64,000 nucleotides of DNA from Syntrophotaleaceae bacterium (GCA_041390365.1 JAWKQB010000002.1:1058001-1122000); one strand, 5' to 3'. Shown: positions 27,201 to 35,860, counted from the first letter of the stretch. Program-made: numbers and translations. The notes: generated from the sequence alone by a model not told the origin.

Positions 27201-30200
27201 GCCATGTTCGATCGGGAGATGCGATATCTTGCCGCCAGCCGCCGTTGGCGACAGGACTACAATCTGGGAACCCTGAACCTTGTCGGGGTTTCCCATTACG
27301 AGGTGTTTCCGGATATCGGTGAGGACTGGAAGGAAGCCCACCGGAGAGGGCTGGCCGGCGAGGTGGTTCAGTGCAAGGCGGATCTGTTCCGCACCGTCGA
27401 AGGTTCCTGCCAGTGGATCCGGTGGGAGGTTCGACCTTGGACCGATACCAACGGTGCGATCGGCGGCATCGTCATTTTCACCGAGGACATTACGGAGCGC
27501 CGCCAGGCCGAAAAGGCCCTTGCGGAGAGCGAGGCCCGTTACCGGGAACTGGTGCAGAACGCCAATAGCGCCATCCTCCGCTGGCGGTCAGACGGAACCC
27601 TTACCTTCTTCAATGAGTATGCCCAGCAGTTGTTTGGCTGGAGTGCAGAAGAGGCGCTCGGGCGGCCGGTCGGCATCATTGTTCCCGATGAGGAAACCAC
27701 GGGAGCCGATCTGAAGGGACTGGTGCAGGATATCGTGGCCCATCCCGAGCGGTACCGGGAAAACATCAACCAGAATGTCTGTCGGGACGGAAGGCGTGTC
27801 TGGATGAGCTGGACCAACCGGGCCATCCGCGCAGAGGACGGAGAGGTTCAGGAAATACTCGCCATCGGCAGCGATATCACACAGCGAAAGCAGGCTGAGG
27901 ACGCTCTGCGGGAGAGGGAGGAGCAGTTCCGGGTCGCCTTCGAACAGTCGAGTGTGGCAATGGTGCAGGTCGACCCCTCTAGCGGCCGATACCTGAAAGT
28001 CAACGAGGCATTCTGCCGTTTCCTGGGATATTCGGAAGAGGAGTTGCTGCAGAAGACCTTCGGCGATGTGACGCATGCTGGACACTGTGAAGAATCATCC
28101 ACCAAGCACAGGGCCCTGGTGCGCGGGGAGATCGACAGCTTCCAGACCGAAAAGCTCTATCTGCGTCGTGATGGCACCACAGTCTGGGGTCATCTGACGG
28201 TGAATCTGGTGAACGATTCCCAGGGCAATCCCCTCTGCGCACTCGCCGTCATACAGGATATCGATGCCCGCAGAAAGGCCGAAGAGGACCTTCGCCACAG
28301 CCAGAGGCTTCTTGCCGAGGCCGAGTCGCTGTCCCACACCGGGGCCTGGGAATGGAACGTCATCGACGACCGCTGGACCTTTTCCGACGAGTGGCTGACC
28401 ATCCACGGGTGCCTGAATCCCCTTATTGCCGTCGAAGCATTGCTGGCCATCGCTCATCCTGAGGACAGAGCCGCCGTGGCCCGGGCCTTTGAAGAGACTT
28501 TGAAGGGGCTCGCTCCTTACGACCTGGTTCATCGGATCGTGCGCCAGAATGACGGGTTTGTCCGTACCGTCCATGCCAGTGGACGGTTCGTTCAGGACAG
28601 CTCGGGCAAGGTGGTCAAGGTCTACGGCTTCGCCCAGGACATCACCGAGCGCAGGCAGGCAGAGGAGGCGTTGAAGGAGAGCGAACAGCGCTATCGAAGT
28701 TTTTTCCAGAACAACCATGCGGTCATGCTGCTCATCGATCCCGAAAGCGGGGCGATCGTCAGTGCTAATCCCGCCGCATGCGACTTCTACGGCCATTCTC
28801 TGAAGAAGATCATCTGCATGAATATCGCCGAGATCAACGCTGAAGCCAAAGACCAGGTCCAAGGAAAAATGCAGATGGCAAAAACCGCCCTGCGCCGTCA
28901 CTTTATCTTCAAACACCGGCTGGCGGATGGACAGATCCGGGACGTGGAGGTGTTCAGCGGACCCATCCCCCTGGAAGGGCGGGAATTGCTCTATTCCATT
29001 GTGCACGACATCACCGATCGTAAACAGGCGGAAGAGTCGCTTCAGAGGAATTATCAGCTGCTCGACCTGCTGGAAACCACTGCCAGCAGGCTTCTCACGA
29101 CCGATGAGCCTCAGGAGATCGTCGAAGCCCTGTGCCGGAAGGTCATGACGTTTCTGGACTGCCAGACTTTCTTCAATTTCCTTGTCGATGAGGTCAGCGA
29201 CCGTATGTATCTCAATGCCTATGCCGGCATTCCGGCGGAAGAGGCAAAAAAAATCGAGTTTCTGGATTATGGCGTTGCCGTGTGCGGCTGTGCCGCCCGG
29301 GATGCCTGCCGGATCGTCGCCGAGGATATTCCCAATACGCCCGATCCCCGCACCGATCTGGTTCACTCCTTTGGCATTCAGGCCTACGCCTGTCACCCGC
29401 TGATGGCGCAGGGGCGGGTGCTGGGTACGCTGTCCTTCGGCACCCGCACCCGAAGCCGATTCACAGAGGAGGAACTTGCCTTGATGAAGGCAGTGGCCGA
29501 CCAGGTCGCCATCGCCATGGAACGCAAGCGGGCCCGGGAAGAGCTGCAGGCCGCCCATGCCGACCTGGAGACCAAGGTGAGGGAGCGAACCGCGCAGCTG
29601 CGGGAAAAGGATCAGTTGCTCCTGCAGCAAAACCGTCAGGCGGCCATGGGGGAGATGATCAACAATATTGCCCATCAGTGGCGCCAGCCTCTCAACGGCC
29701 TGGGGCTGATCGTTCAGGCTCTGCCCATGATGCTTGAATCGGGCGGTCTGGACCGGAAGGCCCTGGAAGACCTGGGGGACAAGGCGATGCAGATCATTCA
29801 TCACATGTCCCAGACCATCGACGATTTCCGCAACTATTTCAAGCCGGAGAAGGAGAAAATGTGGTTCCCGGCCAGCATGGCGGTCCATAAGACCATCAGA
29901 CTGATCGAGGAAGCCTTCCGGAATCTGAATATCATTGTTGATGTAGAGGAAACCGGAGATCCGATGATCTTCGGTTACCCCAACGAATTCGGTCAGGTGC
30001 TTCTCAATGTTCTGATCAACGCCCGGGACGCTTTCCGGGAAAGAAAAGTGAAAAATCCGAAAATTAGGGTTTGCCTCGGCACGGAAAATGATAGAACCGT
30101 GATTATCATCGCCGATAACGCCGGGGGCATTGCAGAGGACATTCTGGAGAAGGTGTTCGATCCCTACTTTACCACCAAGGGGCCGGAGCACGGCACCGGA

Positions 30201-30302
30201 ATAGGTCTGTTCATGTCCAAAACGATTATCGAAAAAAACATGGGCGGCAGGATTTACGCCCGGAACGCCGCCGAGGGCGCAGAATTCAGAATAGAGGTTT
30301 AA
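24201..30302 (+). CDS. Giant CheB-CheR-multi-PAS-GAF hybrid sensor histidine kinase
   Basis: 2033 aa; AAGGAGGGGG directly precedes ATG 24201. Order: CheB-like methylesterase (about 36-225), CheR methyltransferase (about 250-505, with HPCCSTGEEAYS and LLVCRNFLIYL), coiled coil (about 667-763), about seven PAS segments (764-1610), GAF (about 1620-1775), coiled coil, H-box MGEMINNIAHQWRQPL with H1825, and the ATPase with N-box (about 1931), ADNAGGI and GTGIGLFMSK. No membrane segment and no receiver. In CheB, S47 (GASAGG) and D167 (GFGNDG) remain, but an ungapped match to the family VVQHLDP stretch puts P74 where the catalytic His should be, so esterase activity is doubtful. A receiver protein follows after 4 bp and is the likely phosphate acceptor. 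The signal is unknown. Confidence 0.92.
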   Translation: MALIEKKSIIQGAAGSVSDQKKKEADSAQDGDEKQDEPCFVVGIGASAGGLDPLEKFFSALPQDIRLALVVAMPLPPEGPPLLADIVRHYTSMDVFTAEDLAPLLPNTVHIIPPDLHLKLKEGRLRVNRPSKISAAGHLPIDHLFSILAEEFGSRTIGVVLSGFGNDGVKGVKSIRERGGIVLVQDPETAVNPVMPQNVIATRFVDKVLPVEEIARKIGEIADNQADFTLPCRAEAQEQDLREVFTSVRLQTGHDFAPYKRSTVLRRLDRRMRVHGCQELEKYCDLLKQDAEEARALAREMLIGVTRFFRDPDAFEVLEKDVIPLLFADRDPADPVRVWHPCCSTGEEAYSVAILMREHLQQKGLANRVQIFATDIDEEAVAQGRSGLYHENIGPDVGPGRLETFFINQGGRLKVVKDLRDNILFAPQSLIKDPPFSRLDLLVCRNFLIYLNADMQKDLIALFHLALKPGGFLFLGASESVGPNSEFFTPLNKKWKIYQRKEIAPRQNAGLFPFWAPGLKSPLGTGRRQPAEVPAPSPAALAEKILLDRYSPPCVVINGKYEVLHITSPSRRYLEVPVGKPTRDILKMAREELRPALRAGIYKAFAEGTKVDFRGVRLAEEGGEAGVNIIVEPLPPHPVEGKLALVVLEPAPGPVAAPSPAADADFSRESLILQLEEQLRITDEQLQVTRVQLESSNDGFLETNNELLSINEEFQSANEELQSTNEELEASKEELQALNEEMVTVNAELHAKVEELDQMNSDMENLFTSSGIATIFLDRDLLIKRFSPAMAGLLNLIPADIGRPFRHMGGDIDWSLLQDDARKVLETLVPTEREVTTRGNLRHFLMRVLPYRTSEGALDGIVFTLVDITDRKCVEEKVRSVALFPEENPFPVMRVSKNGILRYANRSASELLTWWRCGPGDPVPDFVQVELVAAIENNSRREIEIESGTKIFSFSLVPIQEKGYVNLYASDVTKRKRAEAELRSSEERLRLFIRHAPVALAMFDREMRYLAASRRWRQDYNLGTLNLVGVSHYEVFPDIGEDWKEAHRRGLAGEVVQCKADLFRTVEGSCQWIRWEVRPWTDTNGAIGGIVIFTEDITERRQAEKALAESEARYRELVQNANSAILRWRSDGTLTFFNEYAQQLFGWSAEEALGRPVGIIVPDEETTGADLKGLVQDIVAHPERYRENINQNVCRDGRRVWMSWTNRAIRAEDGEVQEILAIGSDITQRKQAEDALREREEQFRVAFEQSSVAMVQVDPSSGRYLKVNEAFCRFLGYSEEELLQKTFGDVTHAGHCEESSTKHRALVRGEIDSFQTEKLYLRRDGTTVWGHLTVNLVNDSQGNPLCALAVIQDIDARRKAEEDLRHSQRLLAEAESLSHTGAWEWNVIDDRWTFSDEWLTIHGCLNPLIAVEALLAIAHPEDRAAVARAFEETLKGLAPYDLVHRIVRQNDGFVRTVHASGRFVQDSSGKVVKVYGFAQDITERRQAEEALKESEQRYRSFFQNNHAVMLLIDPESGAIVSANPAACDFYGHSLKKIICMNIAEINAEAKDQVQGKMQMAKTALRRHFIFKHRLADGQIRDVEVFSGPIPLEGRELLYSIVHDITDRKQAEESLQRNYQLLDLLETTASRLLTTDEPQEIVEALCRKVMTFLDCQTFFNFLVDEVSDRMYLNAYAGIPAEEAKKIEFLDYGVAVCGCAARDACRIVAEDIPNTPDPRTDLVHSFGIQAYACHPLMAQGRVLGTLSFGTRTRSRFTEEELALMKAVADQVAIAMERKRAREELQAAHADLETKVRERTAQLREKDQLLLQQNRQAAMGEMINNIAHQWRQPLNGLGLIVQALPMMLESGGLDRKALEDLGDKAMQIIHHMSQTIDDFRNYFKPEKEKMWFPASMAVHKTIRLIEEAFRNLNIIVDVEETGDPMIFGYPNEFGQVLLNVLINARDAFRERKVKNPKIRVCLGTENDRTVIIIADNAGGIAEDILEKVFDPYFTTKGPEHGTGIGLFMSKTIIEKNMGGRIYARNAAEGAEFRIEV

Positions 30303-30306
30303 TAGA

Positions 30307-30729
30307 ATGTCGCCAAACATGAAGGATAAAATAGAAGGTTGTGATCACATTTCGATCCTGTGCGTGGAGGATGAGCCGATCACCCGACAATTCCTCAGCG
30401 CGATCATCTCGATGAAATTTCCGGAGCAGAAGGTATACACGGCCGACAACGGCAGGGAAGGCCTCGAGCTTTTTATGAAAATCGGTGCGCCAATCGTGCT
30501 GACCGACATCAGCATGCCGGTCATGGACGGCATCAGCATGGCTCGCGAAATCCGCAGCTTCAACCCGGAGGCTTGTATAATAGCCCTCTCTGCCCACAAC
30601 AGCTACGACTGCCTGAATGGCGACGTCGATACCCTCTTCAATTCCTACCTGAGAAAACCGGTCAGCACTCAGCTTCTTTGCGATACCATCAGCGATTGTA
30701 TTACTGACGTGTGTCGCAAGGACTTCTAG
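30307..30729 (+). CDS. Single-domain response regulator
   Basis: 140 aa, receiver domain only. Acidic pocket CVEDEP (E21, D22), phosphoacceptor D67 in VLTDISMPVMDG, S95 in ALSAH and K117 in LRKPVS. No output domain, so it may act by protein contact or pass phosphate on, like CheY. It starts 4 bp after the giant kinase stop, so the two are translated from one message and almost surely work together. Related stand-alone receivers are common beside this kind of kinase. Confidence 0.92.
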   Translation: MSPNMKDKIEGCDHISILCVEDEPITRQFLSAIISMKFPEQKVYTADNGREGLELFMKIGAPIVLTDISMPVMDGISMAREIRSFNPEACIIALSAHNSYDCLNGDVDTLFNSYLRKPVSTQLLCDTISDCITDVCRKDF

Positions 30730-31081
30730 GAGCCTGTCGAACCCTACTAGGAGGCTGCACATTATCGAAAATCTGCCCTCGATTTTCTGAAGGCTCCCAA
30801 GTCAGAAAGGTTCGAACCCTACTTCTATCGGGCTTGTCAATAATCAATCTGCGCTTCAGCCAAAATTCTGACAATTTTTGTGTTTTTAGTCAAAGACCTG
30901 CCTTCGTCTTGAAAACCTTCCCAATCGCAATATTCTTGAAATAACCGTTGTTGAACAGCCTGCCAAGCCCAGGTAGGGCTGGACCAAAATCGATGGCAAC
31001 CTCACGGGCGGCTTTCAATGCGCCATTCGCCTCCGGTGATCGGCTCTCTTCAGTTGCAAACCGTTGGAAGGGGGAAACCCT
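30730..31081. other. 352-bp gap without a gene
   Basis: Less GC-rich than its surroundings. It holds a 12-bp direct repeat TCGAACCCTACT (30737-30748 and 30812-30823) and a small hairpin GAAAATC (30767) / GATTTTC (30781). No coding sequence, tRNA or clear promoter was recognised. It could be the remains of a mobile element, but no transposase remnant is visible. Confidence 0.4.
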
Positions 31082-32782
31082 ATGAAAGCATCGACCTATA
31101 GCGGGTTTGTCACAATTTTTTCCCTTCTGCTGATTCTGGTCTTGACTCCGGTCCTTTTACCCGGTGCTGCATCTTCTTTGGCTGAGGAAAAAACGGATCC
31201 CTCCGCCGAATCCTCAGCTCGAGTCCCCTTGCTTGATGGGCTTTATGCGCCGCCTTTTTCCATTACTACCGACAGCCAGGAGGCCCGGGACTACTTTCAG
31301 CAGGGACTGGTTCTGACTTTCGGATTCGATCACAGTGATGCCGAGGCTTCCTATCTCGAAGCGGCCAGAATCGATCCCGATTGTGCCATGGCATACTGGG
31401 GCGCCTCTTTTGTTCTAGGGCCGAACATCAACGCTCCCATGAACGATGCCGATGTTCCTCAGGCCTATGCCAGACTGCAGAGTGCCCTGGCCCTGTCGAA
31501 CCGGGTGACGGACAAGGAGCGCGCTCTGATAGAAGCCCTGTCGGTTCGCTACGAACCGAAGCTGGTGGCCGACCGTTCCCCCCTCGACCAGGCTTTCGCC
31601 GCAGCCATGGGGGAGGTTTATGAAAAATTCCCCGACGACCCGCATGTGGCCGTACTCTATGCCGAATCTTTGATGAACCTGCACCCCTGGAATTACTGGA
31701 CTGAAGAAGGTCGGGCACAGCCCTGGACTCCCGCCATCAGGGCCATTCTGGAGGATGTCATCGAGACGCATCCCTCTCATCCCCATGGCCATCACCTCTA
31801 CATTCATCTGATGGAAAATTCGCCGACCCCGGAGGCGACCATCAGGAGTGCGGACCTTATTCGCCATCTCGCACCCGCCGCAGGACACCTGGTGCACATG
31901 GCCGGTCACGGCTACTATGCCGCCGGTTTCTATCACGACTGCAGCACCGCCAACGAGGAGGCGATCAAGGCGGACAAGGTCCTGCGGGCTTCCTTCGATA
32001 GCAGAGGATTATACCGATTGGGGTACATGCCGCATAACCGGCATTTTCTCCTGGCCGCATACATGATGCAGGGACGTTCCCGGGAGTCGATCGAAGCCGC
32101 CCGGGCCCTGGCCGGGGAGGTCGACAAGGACGCCATGCGGCAGCCCGGCCTCGAGGGGCTGCAGCAGTTCTATCTGGCCCCCTACTACGCCCTGGTACGC
32201 TTCGGTCGCTGGGACGAGATCCTGGCGGAGCCCGCCCCGGACAGGGACCTCAAGTATCCGCGGGGCATGTGGCATTATGCCCGAGGCATGGCCCTTGTGC
32301 ACTCGGGGAAGACCTCTTCGGCCGAGCGGGAACTGGCCACGGTACGCCTCCTGGCCTCCGATCCTGAAGTGGGCCGGGTCAAAATCCTGGGGCTGAACAA
32401 CGGCGCTCAGCTACTGCAGATTGCGACGGAGGTGCTGGCCGGGGACATCGCTGCCGCCCGGGGAGATTCGGATGCAGCGCTCGCCCACTACGCACGCGGG
32501 GTGACCCTGGAAGATGGGCTGTCCTATACCGAACCGCCCGACTGGTATTATCCGGTGCGTCAATCACTTGGGGCTTTGCTGATGGATCTCGGCCGATATC
32601 AGGAAGCGGAGGCGGTTTTCCGCAGGGATCTGCTGGAGAACGCCGAGAACCCCTGGTCGCTGTTCGGCCTGGCCCGTTCTCTGGAGGCTCAGGGGAAAAA
32701 GTTGCAGGCCGAAGAGGCGGAAAAACGGTTCCGGCGGGCCTGGGCTCGGGCCGATCTGGTGCTGGAGCGGCCGGTGTTTTAA
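31082..32782 (+). CDS. Exported TPR-containing protein with a conserved His-rich core
   Basis: 566 aa from ATG 31082, behind GGAAGGGGG. A signal peptide is clear (residues 1-35, FVTIFSLLLILVLTPVLLPGA then AASSLAEE). TPR-like helices follow: ARDYFQQGLVLTFGFDHSDAEASYLEAARIDPDCAMAYWG at the start (in two stretches) and EAEAVFRRDLLENAENPWSLFG at the end. The middle has a striking His cluster: H230, H233, H235, H237, H238, H242 with E245, then H269, H272, H276 and HNRH near 317-320. This resembles a family of uncharacterised TPR proteins; metal binding is my inference. Function unknown. No partner gene is evident. Confidence 0.75.
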   Translation: MKASTYSGFVTIFSLLLILVLTPVLLPGAASSLAEEKTDPSAESSARVPLLDGLYAPPFSITTDSQEARDYFQQGLVLTFGFDHSDAEASYLEAARIDPDCAMAYWGASFVLGPNINAPMNDADVPQAYARLQSALALSNRVTDKERALIEALSVRYEPKLVADRSPLDQAFAAAMGEVYEKFPDDPHVAVLYAESLMNLHPWNYWTEEGRAQPWTPAIRAILEDVIETHPSHPHGHHLYIHLMENSPTPEATIRSADLIRHLAPAAGHLVHMAGHGYYAAGFYHDCSTANEEAIKADKVLRASFDSRGLYRLGYMPHNRHFLLAAYMMQGRSRESIEAARALAGEVDKDAMRQPGLEGLQQFYLAPYYALVRFGRWDEILAEPAPDRDLKYPRGMWHYARGMALVHSGKTSSAERELATVRLLASDPEVGRVKILGLNNGAQLLQIATEVLAGDIAAARGDSDAALAHYARGVTLEDGLSYTEPPDWYYPVRQSLGALLMDLGRYQEAEAVFRRDLLENAENPWSLFGLARSLEAQGKKLQAEEAEKRFRRAWARADLVLERPVF

Positions 32783-32810
32783 AATGGAATCGGGTAACCA
32801 AAAGTCAAAA

Positions 32811-32850
32811 GCCGATTTCGATCCCGATTTCGATTTCGATTTGGATTTTC
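32811..32850 (+). repeat. Short intergenic repeat, family B (GATTTC units), copy 1
   Basis: Starts GCCGATTTCGATCCCGATTT and continues with further CGATTT units. The same GCCGATTTCGAT start and unit pattern occur at 53291, also just after a stop codon. Confidence 0.65.
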
Positions 32851-32902
32851 GGAAATGGATTGATTTGCCGTTATTCAAAGCGGTTGAATAAGGAGATTCG
32901 AC

Positions 32903-33307
32903 ATGAAGAAAACCTACAAAGGCAGCTGCCACTGCGGCAATGTCCGCTTCGAGGCCGATATCGATCTGGACAAAGGGACTTTCAAATGCAACTGCTCGAT
33001 CTGCACCAAGACGAGGAACTGGCTGTCGATGGCCAAACCGGAAGACTTCCGGCTGCTTGAAGGCGAGGGCGATCTCGCCGACTACCAGTTCGGCGCCAAA
33101 AACATCCACCACCTGTTCTGCCGGAATTGCGGGGTGCATCCCTTCGGATGGGGGATCATCCCCGATCTCGGCGGCAAGGTCTACGCGGTCAATGTCACCT
33201 GTCTGGACGACCTGGACGTCAAGGAATTGGTCAATGCGCCCGTCACCTATGTTGACGGTCGCAACGACAATTTTGCCTCGTCACCCGATGAGGTTCGTCA
33301 TTTATAG
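32903..33307 (+). CDS. GFA/CENP-V family zinc protein
   Basis: 134 aa; AAGGAGATTCGAC precedes ATG 32903. Zinc ligands of the Mss4-like fold are all present: C9 and C11 (GSCHCGNVRFE), C29, C31 and C34 (CNCSICTK), C73 and C76 (FCRNCGVHPFG). The family is named after glutathione-dependent formaldehyde-activating enzyme, but most members have no proven reaction. A cytosolic small-molecule or thiol-related role is possible. It stands between the TPR gene and a convergent aminotransferase, with a two-way terminator after it. Confidence 0.9.
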   Translation: MKKTYKGSCHCGNVRFEADIDLDKGTFKCNCSICTKTRNWLSMAKPEDFRLLEGEGDLADYQFGAKNIHHLFCRNCGVHPFGWGIIPDLGGKVYAVNVTCLDDLDVKELVNAPVTYVDGRNDNFASSPDEVRHL

Positions 33308-33334
33308 CCGTCTTGGCAGCCGCATCCGGAGCAT

Positions 33335-33373
33335 AAAAAAGCCTCCCGTTCCTTTCGATCGGGAGGCTTTTTT
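33335..33373. terminator. Two-way terminator between convergent genes
   Basis: Perfect 14-bp stem AAAAAAGCCTCCCG / 11-nt loop / CGGGAGGCTTTTTT. The T-run on one side and the A-run on the other make it work for both the GFA gene (+) and the aminotransferase (-). Confidence 0.92.
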
Positions 33374-33395
33374 GCGGAAATCTGCCGGCAGGGAA

Positions 33396-34586
33396 TTAGC
33401 CCAGCCCGGCGTCCCTGGCGAGCCGTTCCCAGGCGGGCAGGCTGCGCTGGATCTGCTCCATGTCAATGCAGTAGGCAATGCGGAAGTAGCCGGGGGCTCC
33501 GAAGCCCTGCCCCGGAACCACCAGGATGTTGTGCTTTTGAGCGAGTTGGGTGAAGGCGATATCGTCCGCGATGGGCGATTCGGGGAAGAGGTAAAACCCG
33601 CCCTTCGGCTGAACCATGCGGAAACCGAGCCCGGTCAGGCGATCGACGAGGAGGTCGCGCTTGGCGTGATAGGCCTCGATGTCGACGCTTTCGTGCTGCA
33701 GACCGGCCACCAGACGCTGCATCAGTGCGGGAGCGTTGACGAAGCCGAGGACCCGGTTGCAGAAGATCGCGCCCTCCATGAACTGCTCGACCCCTTCCAT
33801 CTGCGGATTGGCGGCCAGGTAGCCGATCCGCTCTCCCGGCAGGGCCAGATCCTTGGAATGGGAGGTGACGATGACCGCGTTACGAATATGGGCGAAAATG
33901 CAAGGGACCTCGACTCCGTCGTAGGAGATGCGGGCATAGGGCTCGTCGGAAATCACCACGATGGTCCGCTGCAGTTCCCGCTCCTTGCGGTCAAGCATCT
34001 TGCCCAGAGCCTGCAGGCTTTCCGCAGAATAGATCACCCCGGTCGGATTGTTGGGCGAGTTGATGATGATCGCGCGGGTGTTGGGGTTGATGGCCCGCTC
34101 GATGGCGTCGATATCCAGCTCGAAGGTGTGCGGCACGGTGCCGACCGTCCTTGGAGCTCCGCCGTGGTTGTCGATATAGAACATGTACTCGACGAAGTAC
34201 GGGGCCAGGATAATCACCTCTTCACCGGGATTGAGAACGGTTTTCAGCACCACGTTCAGGGCTCCGCCGGCGCCGCAGGTCATGACAACGTGGCGGGCGG
34301 CGACAGGGACGGGGGATTTTTCCGAAAGGACCTCTGCCACCGCCTTGCGGGTCTCCTCGTAGCCGGCGTTGCTCATGTAGCGGTGCATGCCGGGGACGGG
34401 ATGGCTGGCCAGTTGCAGAAGCTGGCGATGGAGGATTTCGGGAGGCTCGACGGAAGGATTGCCGATGGTGAAGTCGAAGACGTTTTCCTCGCCGTGGATG
34501 GCCCGCAGCCGGGCGCCTTCCTCGAACATCTTGCGGATCCAGGAGGCGCGGTTGATGAAGCCGGCGATTTTGTTGGCTATGGTCAT
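33396..34586 (-). CDS. Class I/II PLP-dependent aminotransferase (aspartate/aromatic type)
   Basis: 396 aa. Start ATG at 34586, chosen because AAGGAG lies 6 bp upstream; an upstream in-frame extension has no family match. Fold-type I motifs: NSPNNPTG with N180, D214 and Y217 in ISDEPYARI, the PLP Lys K245 in VTSHSKDLALPGERIGYLA (two stretches) and R253. It transfers amino groups between amino and keto acids. Divergent from pheA-tyrA-aroA, so a role in the final transamination of phenylalanine/tyrosine is attractive but not proven; aspartate is also possible. Confidence 0.9.
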   Translation of the reverse strand: MTIANKIAGFINRASWIRKMFEEGARLRAIHGEENVFDFTIGNPSVEPPEILHRQLLQLASHPVPGMHRYMSNAGYEETRKAVAEVLSEKSPVPVAARHVVMTCGAGGALNVVLKTVLNPGEEVIILAPYFVEYMFYIDNHGGAPRTVGTVPHTFELDIDAIERAINPNTRAIIINSPNNPTGVIYSAESLQALGKMLDRKERELQRTIVVISDEPYARISYDGVEVPCIFAHIRNAVIVTSHSKDLALPGERIGYLAANPQMEGVEQFMEGAIFCNRVLGFVNAPALMQRLVAGLQHESVDIEAYHAKRDLLVDRLTGLGFRMVQPKGGFYLFPESPIADDIAFTQLAQKHNILVVPGQGFGAPGYFRIAYCIDMEQIQRSLPAWERLARDAGLG

Positions 34587-34699
34587 GGTTTCTCCTTTAT
34601 AGCCCTGAACCAGGAATTCATGAGGGTGGACCGAAGTGTATCCGGTGGAGCAAAACCGGTCAAGGAGAAAGGTTTTCGTCTGCTCCGGCGCCAAGGTCA

Positions 34700-34728
34700 T
34701 TGCATTTTGGGGACGGATTCGTTAGATT
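34700..34728 (+). promoter_or_regulatory. Weak candidate promoter for pheA-tyrA-aroA
   Basis: TTGCAT at 34700, 17-bp spacer, TAGATT at 34723; 45 bp before the pheA start in the divergent gap 34587-34773. Only a loose match to sigma70 boxes. Confidence 0.25.
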
Positions 34729-34773
34729 GAGCCGGCGATTCTTAATGCCGGACAAGGTGCGAGGAAGAAACAA

Positions 34774-35847
34774 ATGGTGGACAACAAACTGACCGAACTG
34801 CGAAACCTGATCGACGGGATCGACGACGAGATTCTCAGTCTGCTCAATCGCCGGGCGGAAGTCGTGCTCGAGGTCGGGCGCCTGAAGGCGGGCGAAAAAA
34901 GGGAGTACTATGTCCCCGCCCGAGAGCGGGCCATCTACGAACGTCTGACGGAGGGCAACCCCGGTCCGTTCCCCAACGAGGGCGTGCGACGGGTGTTTCG
35001 GGAAATCATTTCCGCCTCCTTGTCCCTGGAGCACCCCCTGAAGGTGGCGTTTCTCGGACCTCCGGCCACTTTCACCCACCAGGCCGCCCTGCAGCAGTTC
35101 GGATTTTCCGCGCAGCTGGTGGCACAGAAGAGCATTCCCGCAGTCTTCGACGAGGTGCTGCGGGGCAGGGCCCCCTACGGCGTGGTTCCGGTGGAAAACT
35201 CCAACGAGGGGGTCGTTTCCCATACCCTCGACATGTTCATGCGCTCGGAACTGCAGATCAACGCGGAGATCATGCTCGAGATCCAGCACGATCTGCTGTC
35301 GGTGAGCGGCCGGATGGAGGATGTCCGCAAGGTCGTCTCCCATCCCCAGGCCCTGGCCCAGTGCCGGCAATGGCTGGAGGAGAACCTGCCGGACATTCCC
35401 CAGTTCGACGTGGCCAGCACCGCCCTGGCGGCCCAGATGGCCGCCGAGGACCCTTCCACGGCCGCCGTTGCAGGGGAGATCGCCTCCTCTATGTATGGAC
35501 TGAAAACGATCAAGAAGAAGATCGAGGACAATCCTAACAATTACACCCGGTTCCTGGTCATCGGCCGCAACCTTCCCGCGCCGAGCGGCCGGGACAAGAC
35601 CTCCATCATGTTCAGCGTCAAGGATCAGCCGGGCGTCCTCTACCGGATGCTGGCGCCCTTCAGCGAACGGAATATCAACCTGTCCAAGATCGAAAGCCGG
35701 CCGATGAAGCGCAAAGCCTGGGAATATGTCTTTTTCCTCGACATGGAAGGGCACATCGGCGAACCCCGGGTGCGGGAGGCTGTTGACGAACTGAGCCTTT
35801 GCTGCCAGGAGCTGAGGGTGCTCGGCTCCTATCCGCGTTCCCGCTGA
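34774..35847 (+). CDS. pheA: Bifunctional chorismate mutase / prephenate dehydratase
   Basis: 357 aa. Three domains are visible: an AroQ chorismate mutase (1-90, LRNLIDGIDDEILSLLNRRAEV start), prephenate dehydratase (about 90-265, VAFLGPPATFTHQAA, VPVENSNEGVV, and the NNYTRFLVIG catalytic block near 254-263), and a C-terminal ACT domain (about 270-357) with the ESRP phenylalanine-binding motif near 306. It makes phenylpyruvate from chorismate and is presumably inhibited by phenylalanine through ACT. First gene of a long aromatic gene run; tyrA starts 13 bp downstream. Confidence 0.97.
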   Translation: MVDNKLTELRNLIDGIDDEILSLLNRRAEVVLEVGRLKAGEKREYYVPARERAIYERLTEGNPGPFPNEGVRRVFREIISASLSLEHPLKVAFLGPPATFTHQAALQQFGFSAQLVAQKSIPAVFDEVLRGRAPYGVVPVENSNEGVVSHTLDMFMRSELQINAEIMLEIQHDLLSVSGRMEDVRKVVSHPQALAQCRQWLEENLPDIPQFDVASTALAAQMAAEDPSTAAVAGEIASSMYGLKTIKKKIEDNPNNYTRFLVIGRNLPAPSGRDKTSIMFSVKDQPGVLYRMLAPFSERNINLSKIESRPMKRKAWEYVFFLDMEGHIGEPRVREAVDELSLCCQELRVLGSYPRSR

Positions 35848-35860
35848 TCTGTTGTCAAAT

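Noticed and set aside
24246..27341. Long open frame on the minus strand across the giant kinase (over 1000 codons)
   Set aside because: It mirrors a strongly supported plus-strand gene, has no domain pattern, and arises from high-GC third positions.
28095..30320. Another long minus-strand open frame under the kinase C-terminal half
   Set aside because: Same reason: shadow of the plus-strand kinase, with no recognisable protein features.
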